Made by a program: the position numbers and the translations under genes
The notes under the pieces: model-generated
Told to the model about the DNA's origin: nothing
The model's input: the letters and a program-made list of their open reading frames with translations, nothing else
The model's database searches: none
From: Lysobacter capsici
GTDB taxonomy: Bacteria > Pseudomonadota > Gammaproteobacteria > Xanthomonadales > Xanthomonadaceae
Direction: 5' to 3'
DNA: 64,000 nucleotides
NCBI RefSeq assembly: GCF_014779555.2
Contig: NZ_CP094357.1
Coordinates: 4,774,001-4,838,000, forward strand
Part shown: one piece after another, positions 32,469 through 41,277 of the stretch
Layout: every line of letters starts with the position of its first letter
Numbering within the stretch: position 1 is the first letter of the stretch

Positions 32469-32543
32469 CGTGCTCAGGGTTCAAGGCCGGGTAGAATCCT
32501 AACCGGTCCCACAGGAACGCCGCTGCGCGGCGAATGCAAGCCG

Positions 32544-33938
32544 ATGACTCATAAGAAAAACCGGCCCGCTTTGACATGGACGTTCATCGGCCTGTTGGCG
32601 GCGACCGCGGTGCTCGGCGGCTGCGCCAGCGTCGAAACCCGCCCGACCGCCGCGACCAACGCCTCCAATCCGCTGATCGCCCAGGCCGGGCACCTCGCGC
32701 GCGAGCACGCCGGTTTGAGCGGCGCGGCGCGCAGCGACAACGAACAGCAGATCAATCGCCTGCTCGGCCAGCTCGACGACGCCACCCTGAGCCGCGAAGC
32801 CGCCGCCTTGCCGGCCGGCGATCCGCTCTACAACTTCATGGGCAAGGTGATGATGCAGCGCGGCCTGCCGCTGCCGCGCCCGTTCGACCGCAGCTCCGAC
32901 TGGAACTTCAACGCCGGCCAGCGTCCGCCGGCCGAAGCCGACGGCTACCGCCCGCCGGTGAAACTGGCGGTGCTGCTGCCGGCTACCGGCGCCTCCGCGG
33001 TCGCCGGCGCCTCGGTGCGCGACGGCCTGAGCACGGCGTACTACGGCGAAAGCCGGCGCCGCCCCGACATTCTTTTCTACGACACCGGCAGCAACGCCGC
33101 CGGCGCGGTGGCCGCGTACGACAAGGCGGTCGCCGACGGCAACGACTTCGTGATCGGCCCGCTCGGCCGCGACGAAGTCAGCGCGGTGTTCGCCAAGGGC
33201 ACCCTGCCGGTGCCGGTGCTCGCGCTCAACCGCGGCAACGTCGCTCCGCCCAGCGGCAACGTCAGCTTCTCGCTGACGCCCGAGGACGAAGGCATCGCCG
33301 CGGCCGATTACCTGCTCGAACGCGGCGCCAAGCGCGTGCTCGCGATCGGCGGCAGCGACGACGGCCAGCGCCGCGCGATCGCCGCGCTCAAGGAGCGCCT
33401 GGCCGCGCGCGGCGCGCAGATCAGCGACACCATCGGCGAAGGCACCGCCGACCTCGGCCCGTTCGTGGCCAAGCCCGGCGGCGTCGACGCGGTGTTCCTG
33501 GCGGTCAAGGGCAGCGCGGCGCGCACCCTGATTCCCAAGCTGGCGATCGTCGGTCTGTCCGACAAGCCGCGGGTGGCGACCTCGCAACTGCTGTCGGGCA
33601 CCGGCAAGCCGGAGCAGGACCGCGTGCTCGACGGCCTCGCGTTCCCGTCGGAATCGTGGACCAGCGGCGGCATCCGCGGCCTGCCGCCGGCGGTGGGCGT
33701 CGCTCAGACCCTGCCGACCGCGCGCGGCCCGGGCGCGGCACGCCTGTTCGCGTTCGGCTACGACGCCTGGCAGCTGTCGGCCTATCTGGAACGCCTAGCC
33801 ACGCGCCCGGATGCGTTCATCAACGGCGCCACCGGCGTGCTGCGCATCGACGGCGGCGGCTCGGTGCTGCGCACCCCGGCGTGGTCGACCTTCAGCAGCG
33901 GCGTGCCGGTGCCGCTGGCGGATGCCGCGCGCCGCTGA
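32544..33938 (+). CDS. lpoA: Penicillin-binding protein activator LpoA-like lipoprotein
   Basis: A 464-residue outer-membrane lipoprotein of the LppC/LpoA family, which stimulates PBP1A from outside the peptidoglycan. The lipobox is VLGGC (Cys near residue 25). A periplasmic-binding-protein-like fold follows from about residue 140 ([20 protein letters not shown]). It is shorter than E. coli LpoA (678 residues) because the N-terminal TPR part is much reduced, common in this group. ATG at 32544 is the first that gives a signal peptide. It overlaps yraN by 17 bases. Confidence 0.88.
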   Translation: MTHKKNRPALTWTFIGLLAATAVLGGCASVETRPTAATNASNPLIAQAGHLAREHAGLSGAARSDNEQQINRLLGQLDDATLSREAAALPAGDPLYNFMGKVMMQRGLPLPRPFDRSSDWNFNAGQRPPAEADGYRPPVKLAVLLPATGASAVAGASVRDGLSTAYYGESRRRPDILFYDTGSNAAGAVAAYDKAVADGNDFVIGPLGRDEVSAVFAKGTLPVPVLALNRGNVAPPSGNVSFSLTPEDEGIAAADYLLERGAKRVLAIGGSDDGQRRAIAALKERLAARGAQISDTIGEGTADLGPFVAKPGGVDAVFLAVKGSAARTLIPKLAIVGLSDKPRVATSQLLSGTGKPEQDRVLDGLAFPSESWTSGGIRGLPPAVGVAQTLPTARGPGAARLFAFGYDAWQLSAYLERLATRPDAFINGATGVLRIDGGGSVLRTPAWSTFSSGVPVPLADAARR

Positions 33939-34335
33939 TCCGCGCAACGGTCCGGCGTCGCGCGCGTCGGACCGCCGCAGCCGCGGCGCCGCGGTCGAAG
34001 CCGCCGCGCGCGCCCATCTGCTCGAACACGGCCTGCGCGAGATCGCCGCGAATGCCAACTACCGCTTCGGCGAACTCGATCTGGTGATGCGCGACGGCGC
34101 GACCGTCGTCTTCGTCGAAGTGCGCTATCGGCGCAGCGACCGCTTCGGCGGCGGCGCGGCCTCGGTCGATCTGCGCAAGCGGCGCAAACTGGTGCTCGCC
34201 GCGCAGGCTTTCCTGCTCGCCCATCCGGGTTACGCCGACAGCCCCTGCCGGTTCGACGTGATCGAAGCCGATGGCGATCCGGCGCAACCGGGCTTGAACT
34301 GGTTGCGCGATGCGTTTCGCGCCGACGATATCTAG
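33922..34335 (+). CDS. YraN family (UPF0102) endonuclease-like protein
   Basis: A 137-residue protein with the UPF0102 core: an [10 protein letters not shown] helix near residue 30, then [11 protein letters not shown] and [10 protein letters not shown], a PD-(D/E)xK nuclease-like pattern, and the conserved RFDVIEADG near the end. Its cellular role is not settled. The start at 33922 lies inside the end of lpoA; the basic leader before residue 25 is longer than usual, so a later start is possible. The rsmI/lpoA/yraN order is conserved. Confidence 0.85.
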   Translation: MPRAADPRNGPASRASDRRSRGAAVEAAARAHLLEHGLREIAANANYRFGELDLVMRDGATVVFVEVRYRRSDRFGGGAASVDLRKRRKLVLAAQAFLLAHPGYADSPCRFDVIEADGDPAQPGLNWLRDAFRADDI

Positions 34336-34502
34336 CTCGCGCAACGCGACGGCGAGTTCGCGCGATCGGCCGCGCCGACCGGATCGAAAGCGTCGGCGCT
34401 GAAGCCCATCCCACAAAACACACGACCTATCGCGGCGATCGGGCTTATGTCGCCGACGCAAGTCAGCGCGCGACCGGCGGCTTGCGGCGATACCATGGGC
34501 GC

Positions 34503-35063
34503 ATGCCTACCGTAATGACCCATGCCGTGGTTCCGCTCGCCCTGGGATGGGCGCTCGGATCGCGCACCATTCCGCCGCGGCTGCTCGTGGCCGGCGCGCT
34601 CGCCGCGATGCTGCCCGATGCCGACGTGGTCGCCTTCAAGCTCGGCATCGCCTATGCCGACGACTTCGGCCATCGCGGCGCCAGCCATTCGTTCGTCTTC
34701 GCCGCGGCGGTCGCCGCATTCGGCGCGGTCTTCGCGCGCTGGCTGCGCGTGCCGCCTTGGCGCGCCGCGCTGTGGCTGTTCGTCTGCGCCGCCTCGCATC
34801 CCTTGCTCGATGCCCTGACCGACGGCGGCCTCGGCGTCGCCTTGTACTGGCCGTGGTCGGACGCGCGCATCTTCGCGCCGTGGCGGCCGATCGAGGTCTC
34901 GCCGATCGGCGCGCGCTTCTTCAGCGCGCGCGGGGTCGAAGTGCTGCTGTCGGAAGCGCGCTGGGTGGCGATGCCGGCGCTCGCGCTCGGCGCGGTCGGC
35001 GCATTGCTGCGCCGCATGAGCACGCGGCGCGGATCGCGCGCGGTGAGCCGCGATGCGCACTGA
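34503..35063 (+). CDS. YdjM-like inner-membrane metal-dependent hydrolase
   Basis: A 186-residue protein of the DUF457/YdjM family. It opens with MPTVMTHAVVPLALGWALG, which contains a conserved His, and has the LPDADVVAF and HRGASHSFVF metal-ligand motifs near residues 40 and 58, with three or four membrane helices. Its activity is unknown; the E. coli homologue belongs to the SOS regulon, but I see no LexA box here. The ATG at 34515 is the alternative start. The stop overlaps the next gene by 11 bases. Confidence 0.8.
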   Translation: MPTVMTHAVVPLALGWALGSRTIPPRLLVAGALAAMLPDADVVAFKLGIAYADDFGHRGASHSFVFAAAVAAFGAVFARWLRVPPWRAALWLFVCAASHPLLDALTDGGLGVALYWPWSDARIFAPWRPIEVSPIGARFFSARGVEVLLSEARWVAMPALALGAVGALLRRMSTRRGSRAVSRDAH

Positions 35064-36453
35064 GTTCGCCACCGGCCTGCCGCCTGCGCTGCACCAGGAA
35101 ATGGCGCCGCTGTTCGGCGCCGGCTGGCTGACCGATCCGGGCGAACGGCTCGCCTATGCCTACGACAACTCGCGCCGGCAATCGCTGCCCGACGCGGTCG
35201 CGCTGCCGCAGTCGCGCGAGCAAGTGCTGGCGCTGGTGCGCGCGTGCCGGCGCCATCGCGTGCCGCTGGTCGCGCGCGGCCGCGGCACCAACACCACCGG
35301 CGCGTCGGTGCCGATCGCCGGCGGCGTGGTGGTGTCGTTCGAACGCATGAACCGGATCGTCGAGATCCGCCCCGGCGATCGTTGCGCGATCGTCGAACCC
35401 GGCGTGCTCAACGGCGATCTGCAGACCGCGCTCAAAGCGCACGGCCTGTTCTGGCCGCCCGACCCGACCAGCGCCGCGTTCAGCACGGTCGGCGGCAATC
35501 TGGCCTGCAACGCGGGCGGCCCGCGCGCGGTGAAGTACGGCGCCAGTCGCGACAACGTGCTCGCGCTGACGGCGGTGACCGGCGCGGGCGAGTTGATCGT
35601 GTGCGGCACGGCCACGACCAAGGGTTCGACCGGGTACGACCTGCATCGGCTCCTGGTCGGCAGCGAAGGCACACTCGCGCTGATCGTCGAAGCCAGCCTG
35701 CGCCTGACCCCGACCGCGCCGGCGCGCGCGGCCTTGCGCGCGACCTATCGCGATGTCTCCACCGCCGCGCACGCGGTCGCGCGGCTGATGGCGCAGCCGG
35801 TGACGCCGTCGATGCTGGAATTCATGGACGGGGACGCGGTGCGGCTGGCGCGCGATGTCGGCGGCGCCGATCTGCCGCACGAGGCCGGCGCCTTGCTGAT
35901 GATCGAAGCCGACGGCGACGCGCAGACCTTGCCGTTTGCGATCCAGGCGCTGAAACGCGCGGCGTCCGGCGACGGCCTGCTCTCGCTCGACGATGCCGCC
36001 GACGAAGCCGCGCGGGAAAAACTCTGGGCCGCGCGCAAGGCGCTGTCGCCGTCGCTGCGCACGCTGGCGCCGGGCAAGATCAACGAAGACGTGGTGGTGC
36101 CGGTGTCGCGCATCCCCGAACTGGTTGACGGCGTGCAGGCGCTGTCGCGCGCTGCCGCCCTGCCGATCGTGTGCTTCGGCCACGCCGGCAACGGCAACCT
36201 GCACGTCAACCTGCTCTACGACCCCGCCGACGCGTCGCAGAACGAACGCGCGCATGCCGCGATGGGCCACGTGTTCGAACTCGCGCTGTCATTGGGCGGC
36301 ACCTTGTCGGGCGAACACGGCATCGGCCTGGCCAAACGCGATTTCATGCCGCAGGCGGTGGGCGCGCAGACCTTGGCGGTCATGCGTCAGCTCAAGACGG
36401 TGTTCGATCCCGACGGCATTCTCAACCCAGGCAAATTGCTGCCGGACGAGTGA
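35053..36453 (+). CDS. FAD-linked oxidase (GlcD/D-lactate dehydrogenase type)
   Basis: A 466-residue flavoprotein. The N-terminal FAD_binding_4 domain contains the PLVARGRGTNTTGA motif near residue 72 and TVGGNLACNAGGPRAVKYG near 143. The C-terminal domain has CFGHAGNGNLHVNL near 376 and GEHGIGLAKRDFM near 420, as in 2-hydroxyacid dehydrogenases that pass electrons to the respiratory chain. D-lactate, glycolate or D-2-hydroxyglutarate are possible substrates. Translation is probably coupled to the preceding gene. Confidence 0.9.
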   Translation: MRTEFATGLPPALHQEMAPLFGAGWLTDPGERLAYAYDNSRRQSLPDAVALPQSREQVLALVRACRRHRVPLVARGRGTNTTGASVPIAGGVVVSFERMNRIVEIRPGDRCAIVEPGVLNGDLQTALKAHGLFWPPDPTSAAFSTVGGNLACNAGGPRAVKYGASRDNVLALTAVTGAGELIVCGTATTKGSTGYDLHRLLVGSEGTLALIVEASLRLTPTAPARAALRATYRDVSTAAHAVARLMAQPVTPSMLEFMDGDAVRLARDVGGADLPHEAGALLMIEADGDAQTLPFAIQALKRAASGDGLLSLDDAADEAAREKLWAARKALSPSLRTLAPGKINEDVVVPVSRIPELVDGVQALSRAAALPIVCFGHAGNGNLHVNLLYDPADASQNERAHAAMGHVFELALSLGGTLSGEHGIGLAKRDFMPQAVGAQTLAVMRQLKTVFDPDGILNPGKLLPDE

Positions 36454-36582
36454 AGTGGAGTGACTTGTTGCTGCCGGGCGAGTAAGGCGACGAGACTGGT
36501 CGTGAACCGCCGCCGCACGAGCGTATCGCCGTAACTCGCCGCAGCGCGCGCATCCCCACGAAGCAGCGCATCTGCTTTTGCC

Positions 36583-36715
36583 CACTTTAGAAAAGGGGGC
36601 AGCGTCTGCGCAGCAGACGCGGGGGATTTGAGCTTTTGACTTTGCTTTGGGCAATACGGCGTAGAGCAAGAGCAAATCCCCCCTGCCCCCCTTTTTCAAA
36701 GGGGGAGCACTTCGA
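36583..36715. repeat. Large inverted element with C5/G5 arms and an embedded palindrome
   Basis: The left side is AAAAGGGGGCAG, then the hairpin GCGTCTGC-GCA-GCAGACGC (36602-36620), then GGGGGATTTG (36621-36630). The right side is CAAATCCCCC (36673-36682) then CTGCCCCCCTTTTT, followed by a CTTTTTCAAAGGGGG hairpin. The arms pair except for the 18-base palindrome present only on the left. The rest of the 36454-36769 gap shows no gene. Confidence 0.75.
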
Positions 36716-36769
36716 CACCGACCGCTCGGGCCTGAGTAGCCGCATCCAAGGCATGCCGCCTCGCCCGAC

Positions 36770-37960
36770 TCAAAGCATCCGCACACCCGGCAAATCGCGG
36801 AAATACGCCGACACCTCGCCGACCGTCATCTGCGCATCGCCGGGACGGCCGAAGCCGCCGTCGGGCGCCGAGCCGCCGTAATTGCCCGAATACCCGTCGC
36901 GACCCGAACCCGCGCCGCCGCTGCCGCCATCGCCGCGCGAGCCGGCACTGCCGCCACCGCCGCCCGGTCCCGCGGAACCGCCCGAGACGTCGAACCGCAG
37001 CAGCTGCGCGAGTTCCGGATAACGCCGGTCGTACACCAGTTCGATACGGCCGCCGTCGCCGCCGATGCCGCCCGGCCCGCCGAAGCCGCCGTCGCCACCA
37101 TGGCCGCCATCGCCGCCGTATCCCGCGCGCTCCTTGCCGCCTTCGCCGCGACCGCCTTCGCCGCCACTGCCGCCGCTTCCACCATCGCCGCCCGCGCCGC
37201 CGCGGCCGCCGCTGGCGATCAAGGTCAGCGGACGATCGGCCGGCGCGAGCACGAGGTCTTCGATATCGCCGAGCACCCGCACCGCGATCAGCTTCGGATA
37301 CAGCCGCGTGCTCGCATACGTGGCGTACATGCGCAGATGCGGGCCGTTGAAGCCGTTGCCGCCCGGCGCGCCATCGCCGCCGCGCGCGCCGTCGCCGCCG
37401 TCCTGGCCGTCGAAGCCGTTGCGGCCATCGCTGCCGCTGTATCCGCTGGCGCCATCGGGCCCGTCCGCGCCCGGCCCGCCGGGCGCGCCCACGCTGACGA
37501 TGCAGCGATAATCCGGGTCGTAATGCAGGGTCTGCGCCAGTTGCGCGCGCGGATGCAGCAGCTGCGCGCTGATCGCGAAACCGCTGTCGACGGTCGCCAG
37601 CACATCGGGATCGGGCGCGAACCAACCCAGTTCGTCGAACCGGCCCTGCGCGCTGGCGAAGGCGAAGTTGCGGAAATCCAGCATGCCGTTGCGGCGCGTG
37701 CCGTTGCCGCCGCGCCAGGTTTCGTAGCTCGACGGCGCCGCTTCGCGCGGCAGTTGCGCGGTCACCGTCGCATGCATCTGCACCGGCTGGCGCGGGCAGA
37801 TGGTGGCGATGCCCGGGCCGATGTCGACCTGCATCGCGCTGACCTGCGCCTCGCCCAGATGCACGGTATTGATCCCGACCAACGAACGCATCGGGCCGCA
37901 ACCGCTCAATCCGACAGCGGCGACAACACAAGCGATGGCCACGCGGCTCATGCGGCTCAT
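36770..37960 (-). CDS. Collagen-like glycine-rich lipoprotein
   Basis: About 396 residues from an ATG at 37960. A short signal with lipobox LSGC (Cys 21) predicts a lipid-anchored envelope protein. Residues about 165-215 are a perfect run of some sixteen Gly-X-Y triplets (GAPGGPGADGPDGASGYSGS onward). Two further Gly-rich blocks (about 250-305 and 330-380, mostly GGX) flank a beta-rich segment. I do not recognise a family; the function is unknown, with a surface stalk or adhesin as a guess. Alternative starts are 37951 and an upstream ATG near 38005; none has a good ribosome-binding site. Confidence 0.75.
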   Translation of the reverse strand: MSRMSRVAIACVVAAVGLSGCGPMRSLVGINTVHLGEAQVSAMQVDIGPGIATICPRQPVQMHATVTAQLPREAAPSSYETWRGGNGTRRNGMLDFRNFAFASAQGRFDELGWFAPDPDVLATVDSGFAISAQLLHPRAQLAQTLHYDPDYRCIVSVGAPGGPGADGPDGASGYSGSDGRNGFDGQDGGDGARGGDGAPGGNGFNGPHLRMYATYASTRLYPKLIAVRVLGDIEDLVLAPADRPLTLIASGGRGGAGGDGGSGGSGGEGGRGEGGKERAGYGGDGGHGGDGGFGGPGGIGGDGGRIELVYDRRYPELAQLLRFDVSGGSAGPGGGGGSAGSRGDGGSGGAGSGRDGYSGNYGGSAPDGGFGRPGDAQMTVGEVSAYFRDLPGVRML

Positions 37961-38290
37961 GCGGCGCCGATGGAAACAAGCGGGGATCGACGCGGCTGGG
38001 CGCATGACGGCAGGCGATGGGGAAGTCGAATCAGGCTCGCATCGGCGCAATGAAAGCGGTCTGAACTTTCGCGATGACTCGACCCAACTGATGGCAGGGG
38101 TGGTCGCGCGCAATCGCGTCGTTTCGCGTTCGCGCGAGCGCAAGTTCTCGACGCGAAGCCGACCGGTCTTTTTTGGGGACTTCAGCCCCATATTTTTCGG
38201 TCGGATCGTTTCGTCAGAACGCAAGACGTCGGGGTTGAAGCCCCTGAGAAACTACGTGACGCTCTCGCAGCCGAAGCCGCGGATGACGGC
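37961..38290. other. Gap between thiL and the collagen-like gene
   Basis: 330 bases without a gene. They contain a hairpin GGGGACTTCAGCCCC (38175-38189) flanked by T-runs, and a related GGGGTTGAAGCCCC (about 38232-38245). Both look like a small palindromic repeat family and could serve as a thiL terminator. Confidence 0.5.
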
Positions 38291-39298
38291 TCAGCCGAAG
38301 TGCTGGTACCCACGTCGCGGCGGCGTCCACGGCGAACCATCCGCCCGCCGCACCCGCACACCCGGCTCGGCCTCGATCCAGCCGATCACGCAGGCCGGCG
38401 TATCGACCGCGCGCAAGGCCGAAGCGATCGCATCGCGCCGCGACGGCGCGGCGGTGAAGCACAGTTCGTAATCGTCGCCGCCGCCCAGCTGCAGCGACCA
38501 GCGCGCTTCGCCTTCGCAGGCGGCCGCGAGCGCGGGCGATACCGGCAGCACGGCCGCGTCAATGCGCGCGCCGACCTTCGATGCCGCGCAGACATGCCCC
38601 AGATCGGCGAGCAGGCCATCGGACACATCGATGCAGGCATGCGCGAGCGGCCCCAGCGCGCGGCCCGCGGCGACGCGCGGCGTCGGCCGTTGCAGGCGTT
38701 CGAACAAACGCGCGTGATCGGTCAGCGGATCGCCGACGCAACGGCGTACCTCCGCATCGCGGTACGGCGCGACGCCGGCCAGGGCGAGCGCGGCGGCGGC
38801 ATCGCCGGGCGTGCCGGTGATCCAGACCTCGTCGCCGACTCGCGCGGCATCGCGCCGCAACGCGGCACCGGCCTCGACGAAACCCATCGCGGTCACGCAG
38901 ACCGACAACGGCCCGCGCGTGGTATCGCCGCCGACGAGGGCAACGCGGTGTTGCGCGGCCAGTGGCACAAAGCCGTCGAGAAAGCCGTCGACGAAGGCCT
39001 GCATCGCATCGCCCGGCTGCGCCGGCAGCGACAGGGACAACGTGGCCCACGCCGGCAACGCGCCCATCGCGGCGAGGTCGGACAGATTCACCGCCAGCGA
39101 TTTCCAGCCGATATCGGCCGGCGCGGCGTCTTCGAAGAAATGCACGCCGCTGTTGAGCGTGTCGGTGGCGACCGCCAGTTGCATACCGGCCGGCGGTCGC
39201 AGCAGCGCGGCGTCGTCGCCGATGCCGAGCACTACGTCGTCGCGGGTGCCCACGCGCGCGCGGATGCGCGCGATCAGGTCGAATTCGGCGGCGCTCAT
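38291..39298 (-). CDS. thiL: Thiamine-monophosphate kinase
   Basis: A 335-residue AIR-synthase-fold kinase that makes thiamine diphosphate from thiamine monophosphate. The GIGDDAALL metal-binding motif is near residue 27, ATDTLNSGVHF near 45, GGDTTRGP near 127 and DVSDGLLADLGH near 220. The start at 39298 (MSAAEFDLI) gives normal length. It is last in the rib-nusB-thiL block, 79 bases after nusB, as in many Gammaproteobacteria. Confidence 0.95.
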   Translation of the reverse strand: MSAAEFDLIARIRARVGTRDDVVLGIGDDAALLRPPAGMQLAVATDTLNSGVHFFEDAAPADIGWKSLAVNLSDLAAMGALPAWATLSLSLPAQPGDAMQAFVDGFLDGFVPLAAQHRVALVGGDTTRGPLSVCVTAMGFVEAGAALRRDAARVGDEVWITGTPGDAAAALALAGVAPYRDAEVRRCVGDPLTDHARLFERLQRPTPRVAAGRALGPLAHACIDVSDGLLADLGHVCAASKVGARIDAAVLPVSPALAAACEGEARWSLQLGGGDDYELCFTAAPSRRDAIASALRAVDTPACVIGWIEAEPGVRVRRADGSPWTPPRRGYQHFG

Positions 39299-39377
39299 CG
39301 CGGCGGCATCATCGCTGGCGGGACCCTCGGCGCAAGCAGGCGTCGATCGCGTCGCGCGCGGGCGCGACGCGGCCGGA

Positions 39378-39839
39378 TCACTTCTTCTTCGACGCGCCGA
39401 ATTCGACCGCGCGCCAGTCCGCCGCGGCATGGTCGAGCACGCCGTTGACGTAGGTGTGGCCGTGCTCGGCGCCGAAGCGCTTGACCGTCTCGATCGCCTC
39501 GTTGATCACCACGCGGTACGGCACGTCCGGACGCAGGCGCAGTTCATAGGCGGCGATGCGCAGGGTCGCGCGCTCGATCGGATCGACCTGCTCGATGTCG
39601 CGATCCAGAAACGGCGCGAGCGCGGTATCGAGTTCGTCCTGGTGCTTGTCGACACCGCGCACGAGGTCTTCGAAGTACTCCAGGTCGGCGACTTCGTGGG
39701 CCTGTTCGTGGGCGAACTGGGCGATCACGTCGTTGACCTTGGAGCCGGACATCTGCCAGGCGTACACGGCCTGCAGCGCGCGGCGGCGGGCGCGCGAACG
39801 CGCGACCGGGTCGATTCCATCCTGACGGCGACGGGTCAT
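39378..39839 (-). CDS. nusB: Transcription antitermination factor NusB
   Basis: A 153-residue all-helical protein that, with NusE (S10), binds boxA RNA during rRNA transcription. The N-terminal [20 protein letters not shown]-binding helix and the C-terminal [19 protein letters not shown] and FVNGVLD-type segment (YVNGVLD) are typical. The start overlaps the ribH stop as ATGA. The basic KKK tail is variable. Confidence 0.97.
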   Translation of the reverse strand: MTRRRQDGIDPVARSRARRRALQAVYAWQMSGSKVNDVIAQFAHEQAHEVADLEYFEDLVRGVDKHQDELDTALAPFLDRDIEQVDPIERATLRIAAYELRLRPDVPYRVVINEAIETVKRFGAEHGHTYVNGVLDHAAADWRAVEFGASKKK

Positions 39840-40303
39840 GGCAGTTGTCCCAGCAAATGGCTCATTTCCAAGGCGGCCTGCGCGGCTTCCTCGCCCTTGT
39901 TGCCGTGGCTGCCGCCTGCGCGGGCCTCGGCGTCTTCGTGGCGCTCGACCGCGAGCACGCCGTTGGCGATCGCCAGGCCGTGATCGAGCGAGACCCGCAT
40001 CAGGCCGTCGGAGCAGCCGTCGGCGACTTGTTCGTAATGGCGGGTGTCGCCGCGCACGACGCAGCCCAGCGCGACCACCGCCGCGTGACGGCCGGCCACG
40101 GCCAGGCGGCGGGCGACGACCGGCAGTTCCCAGGCGCCGGGGACGCGGATCACGTCGATGGCGTCCTCGGCGACGCCGTGTTCGGCGAAGGTCTTGCGCG
40201 CGCCGGCCACCAGGGTGTCGGTGATGCGCGGGTTCCAGCGGCTGGCGATGATGGCGTAGCGCGCGCCCGGGGGGCTGCGCAGATCGCCTTCGTAATGGGG
40301 CAT
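39836..40303 (-). CDS. ribH: 6,7-dimethyl-8-ribityllumazine synthase
   Basis: A 155-residue lumazine synthase that joins 5-amino-6-ribitylaminouracil with 3,4-dihydroxybutanone 4-phosphate. It has SRWNPRITD near residue 21, the PGAWELPV active-site segment near 53 and [15 protein letters not shown] with its catalytic His near 85. Length is normal. It starts 3 bases after the stop of the dioxygenase gene, which here separates it from ribB. Confidence 0.97.
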   Translation of the reverse strand: MPHYEGDLRSPPGARYAIIASRWNPRITDTLVAGARKTFAEHGVAEDAIDVIRVPGAWELPVVARRLAVAGRHAAVVALGCVVRGDTRHYEQVADGCSDGLMRVSLDHGLAIANGVLAVERHEDAEARAGGSHGNKGEEAAQAALEMSHLLGQLP

Positions 40304-40306
40304 GGA

Positions 40307-41206
40307 TTACGGCCTTATGAGCGGAGTGGCTGGCAAGGGCGGCCAGGCCGGATCGTCCTCGCCTGGCACGGCGGGATGCTGCCGGTAGAGCCAGAAACCT
40401 GGACCTTCCGGCGCCAGGGCGAGTCGATGGGCAAGACAGTCCTGCTTGGACAGGTAGTGGAACACGACGCTCTTGCGCGTGCGGGCCGGATCGCGGATAT
40501 CGCTGCCACCGTGCAGAAGATAGGCGCTCCAGACGAACACGTCGCCCTTGCGGGCCAGGAACACCTCGGGTTGCAGCTTGAGGGCCTCGACCTGCGCCCG
40601 CATGTGCCTGTCCCACAACGGCATTTCATCCTGAATGAAATGGTGGCTGCCGTTGCTGAAGACGTACTGCGGAATTTTATGGCTGCCGGGGTAGTAGCGC
40701 AACGGACCGGCGTCCGGATGGGTGTCCTCCAGCGCCACCCAGATCGCGACCAGGTGGTGCGGCGAGCGCGGGGTCATGTACAGCGAATCGACGTGATCGG
40801 GCTGGGCGCTGCCCTGTTCGAAGCTCAGCGAGTTGCACAGCACCGGCGGCTGGCCGAGCAGGGCCGCCACGATCGGGGTGATGCGCTCGTTCAGCGCCAG
40901 GCGGCGCACGGCCTCGCGCTCCAGGTAGAGGTCGCTGACCTTGAAGCGGTGCTCGCGCCGCGCCTGCTCGCTCACCCGCGCCAGCGGCAGGCGCTCGCCG
41001 GTGACCAGGTCGTCGACCACGATCCGCGGCGCCCCCTGCGCCCAGGCCTCGCGCAGCGACGCCTCGGCGTCGTCCACCTCGGCCGGGCTGTAGAAACCCG
41101 GCAGGACCAGCAAGCCGTCCCGATCCCAGCATTCGCGCATCGCGGCGGTCAATGGAGATGCGGCGTCCGCGCCGCGCGGACGCAGCCATTTCCAGGGGAA
41201 TTTCAT
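40307..41206 (-). CDS. Phytanoyl-CoA dioxygenase (PhyH) family protein inside the rib block
   Basis: A 299-residue Fe(II)/2-oxoglutarate oxygenase-like protein. The HVDSL motif (H-x-D, near residue 138) and a distal His in LLHGGSD near 230, followed by an Arg, supply the expected metal and 2-oxoglutarate ligands. The cupin core lies between them. The substrate is unknown; relatives hydroxylate lipids and small metabolites. It lies between ribB and ribH with only 3 bases to ribH, so it is probably co-transcribed and under the FMN riboswitch. Confidence 0.85.
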   Translation of the reverse strand: MKFPWKWLRPRGADAASPLTAAMRECWDRDGLLVLPGFYSPAEVDDAEASLREAWAQGAPRIVVDDLVTGERLPLARVSEQARREHRFKVSDLYLEREAVRRLALNERITPIVAALLGQPPVLCNSLSFEQGSAQPDHVDSLYMTPRSPHHLVAIWVALEDTHPDAGPLRYYPGSHKIPQYVFSNGSHHFIQDEMPLWDRHMRAQVEALKLQPEVFLARKGDVFVWSAYLLHGGSDIRDPARTRKSVVFHYLSKQDCLAHRLALAPEGPGFWLYRQHPAVPGEDDPAWPPLPATPLIRP

Positions 41207-41277
41207 CGGATCGGTACGAACTTGCGGCGGCGCCGGAGGGCGGGTCGGCGGGCAGTCTACCCGCCCGTCCGGGGCCT

